From assembly GCF_900114245.1 (NCBI RefSeq), contig NZ_FOSK01000016.1, forward strand, positions 57,404 through 121,403: 64,000 nucleotides of DNA, given 5' to 3'. Position numbers and translations under genes: made by a program. Positions 63,839 through 64,000 of the stretch are shown here, one piece after another. Under the pieces are notes generated by a model that was not told the origin of the DNA, searched no databases, and saw only the letters and a list, made by a program, of their open reading frames with translations. Position 1 is the stretch's first letter. Every line of letters begins with the position of its first letter. This DNA is from Pseudovibrio ascidiaceicola. Lineage in GTDB: Bacteria; Pseudomonadota; Alphaproteobacteria; Rhizobiales; Stappiaceae.

Positions 63839-64000
63839 TTATTCGATGATTTCAGCTACAACACCAGCGCCGACGGTACGACCGCCTTCACGGATAGCGA
63901 AGCGCAGACCATCTTCCATAGCGATTGGTACGATAAGTTCAACTGAAACAGCAACGTTATCACCAGGCATCACCATTTCTGTGCCTTCTGGCAGAGAAAC
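63839..64000 (-). CDS. tuf: Elongation factor Tu (C-terminal end only)
   Basis: The last 53 codons; the rest lies beyond base 64000. [16 protein letters not shown] and [23 protein letters not shown] are the unmistakable end of EF-Tu domain 3. It delivers aminoacyl-tRNA to the ribosome. Located upstream of rpsJ as the last gene of the str operon. Confidence 0.97.
   Translation of the reverse strand, partial: VSLPEGTEMVMPGDNVAVSVELIVPIAMEDGLRFAIREGGRTVGAGVVAEIIE

Noticed and set aside
1..64000. Prophage, insertion sequence, CRISPR, toxin-antitoxin or restriction genes
   Set aside because: No integrase, transposase, phage structural, Cas, toxin-antitoxin or restriction protein is encoded, and no regularly spaced repeats were seen.

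Overview
The window reads as chromosomal backbone of a marine-type alphaproteobacterium, most like the Hyphomicrobiales/Stappiaceae (Pseudovibrio-like). This is inferred from gene families and order: ClpS-ClpA, a PHA phasin, DUF1489, an ATP12-type F1 assembly factor, an FMN-riboswitch-linked DMT riboflavin transporter, and the order rplQ, Do protease, rarA, crcB, rluC, HAD, ATP12, pccB, pccA. Base composition looks close to half G+C by eye. There is no prophage, insertion sequence or CRISPR array.

Layout. 1-8.9 kb: end of a GNAT acetyltransferase, an AzlCD amino-acid exporter pair, clpS-clpA, a phasin, a D,D-carboxypeptidase with a SPOR domain, a membrane J-domain protein and a VWA protein. 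9-16.3 kb: panC, a small membrane protein, DUF1489, a TetR regulator coupled to an MDR oxidoreductase, a 35-residue membrane peptide gene, DUF599, a class III nucleotide cyclase and thiE. 16.3-24.6 kb: an outer-membrane barrel protein, a ClpP paralogue, a PAS-like/GGDEF/EAL protein, an ACT protein, an unplaced hypothetical, a VOC protein, mgtE and tRNA-Leu(GAG). 24.6-32.6 kb: an orphan FliN-like protein, lipB, acylphosphatase, an exported EF-hand-like protein, a ribN-type transporter behind an FMN riboswitch, a GGCT-like protein, a HAD phosphatase, pccA and folB. 32.7-35.1 kb: an array of five paralogous small secreted proteins, opposite in strand to and lying between pccA and pccB. 35.1-49.4 kb: pccB, two bacterioferritins, the rluC-HAD-ATP12 operon, a patatin-like protein with crcB, rarA, a Do-type protease and a chemoreceptor. 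49.7-64 kb: the S10-spc-alpha ribosomal super-operon, read leftward from the end of tuf to rplQ and closed by a UUCG-capped terminator.

How the genes work together. The right third is translation, secretion (secY), nucleotide balance (adk) and transcription (rpoA). PccA and PccB form propionyl-CoA carboxylase although their genes are separated here. ClpS, ClpA and a divergent ClpP are proteolysis components. The phasin and its candidate operators point to polyhydroxyalkanoate storage. The most unusual region is the five-gene secreted-protein array: its members fall into a four-cysteine type and a two-cysteine type that has lost one specific cysteine pair, and the three newest copies each follow a leader hairpin, two of which differ by an exact compensatory base-pair change.
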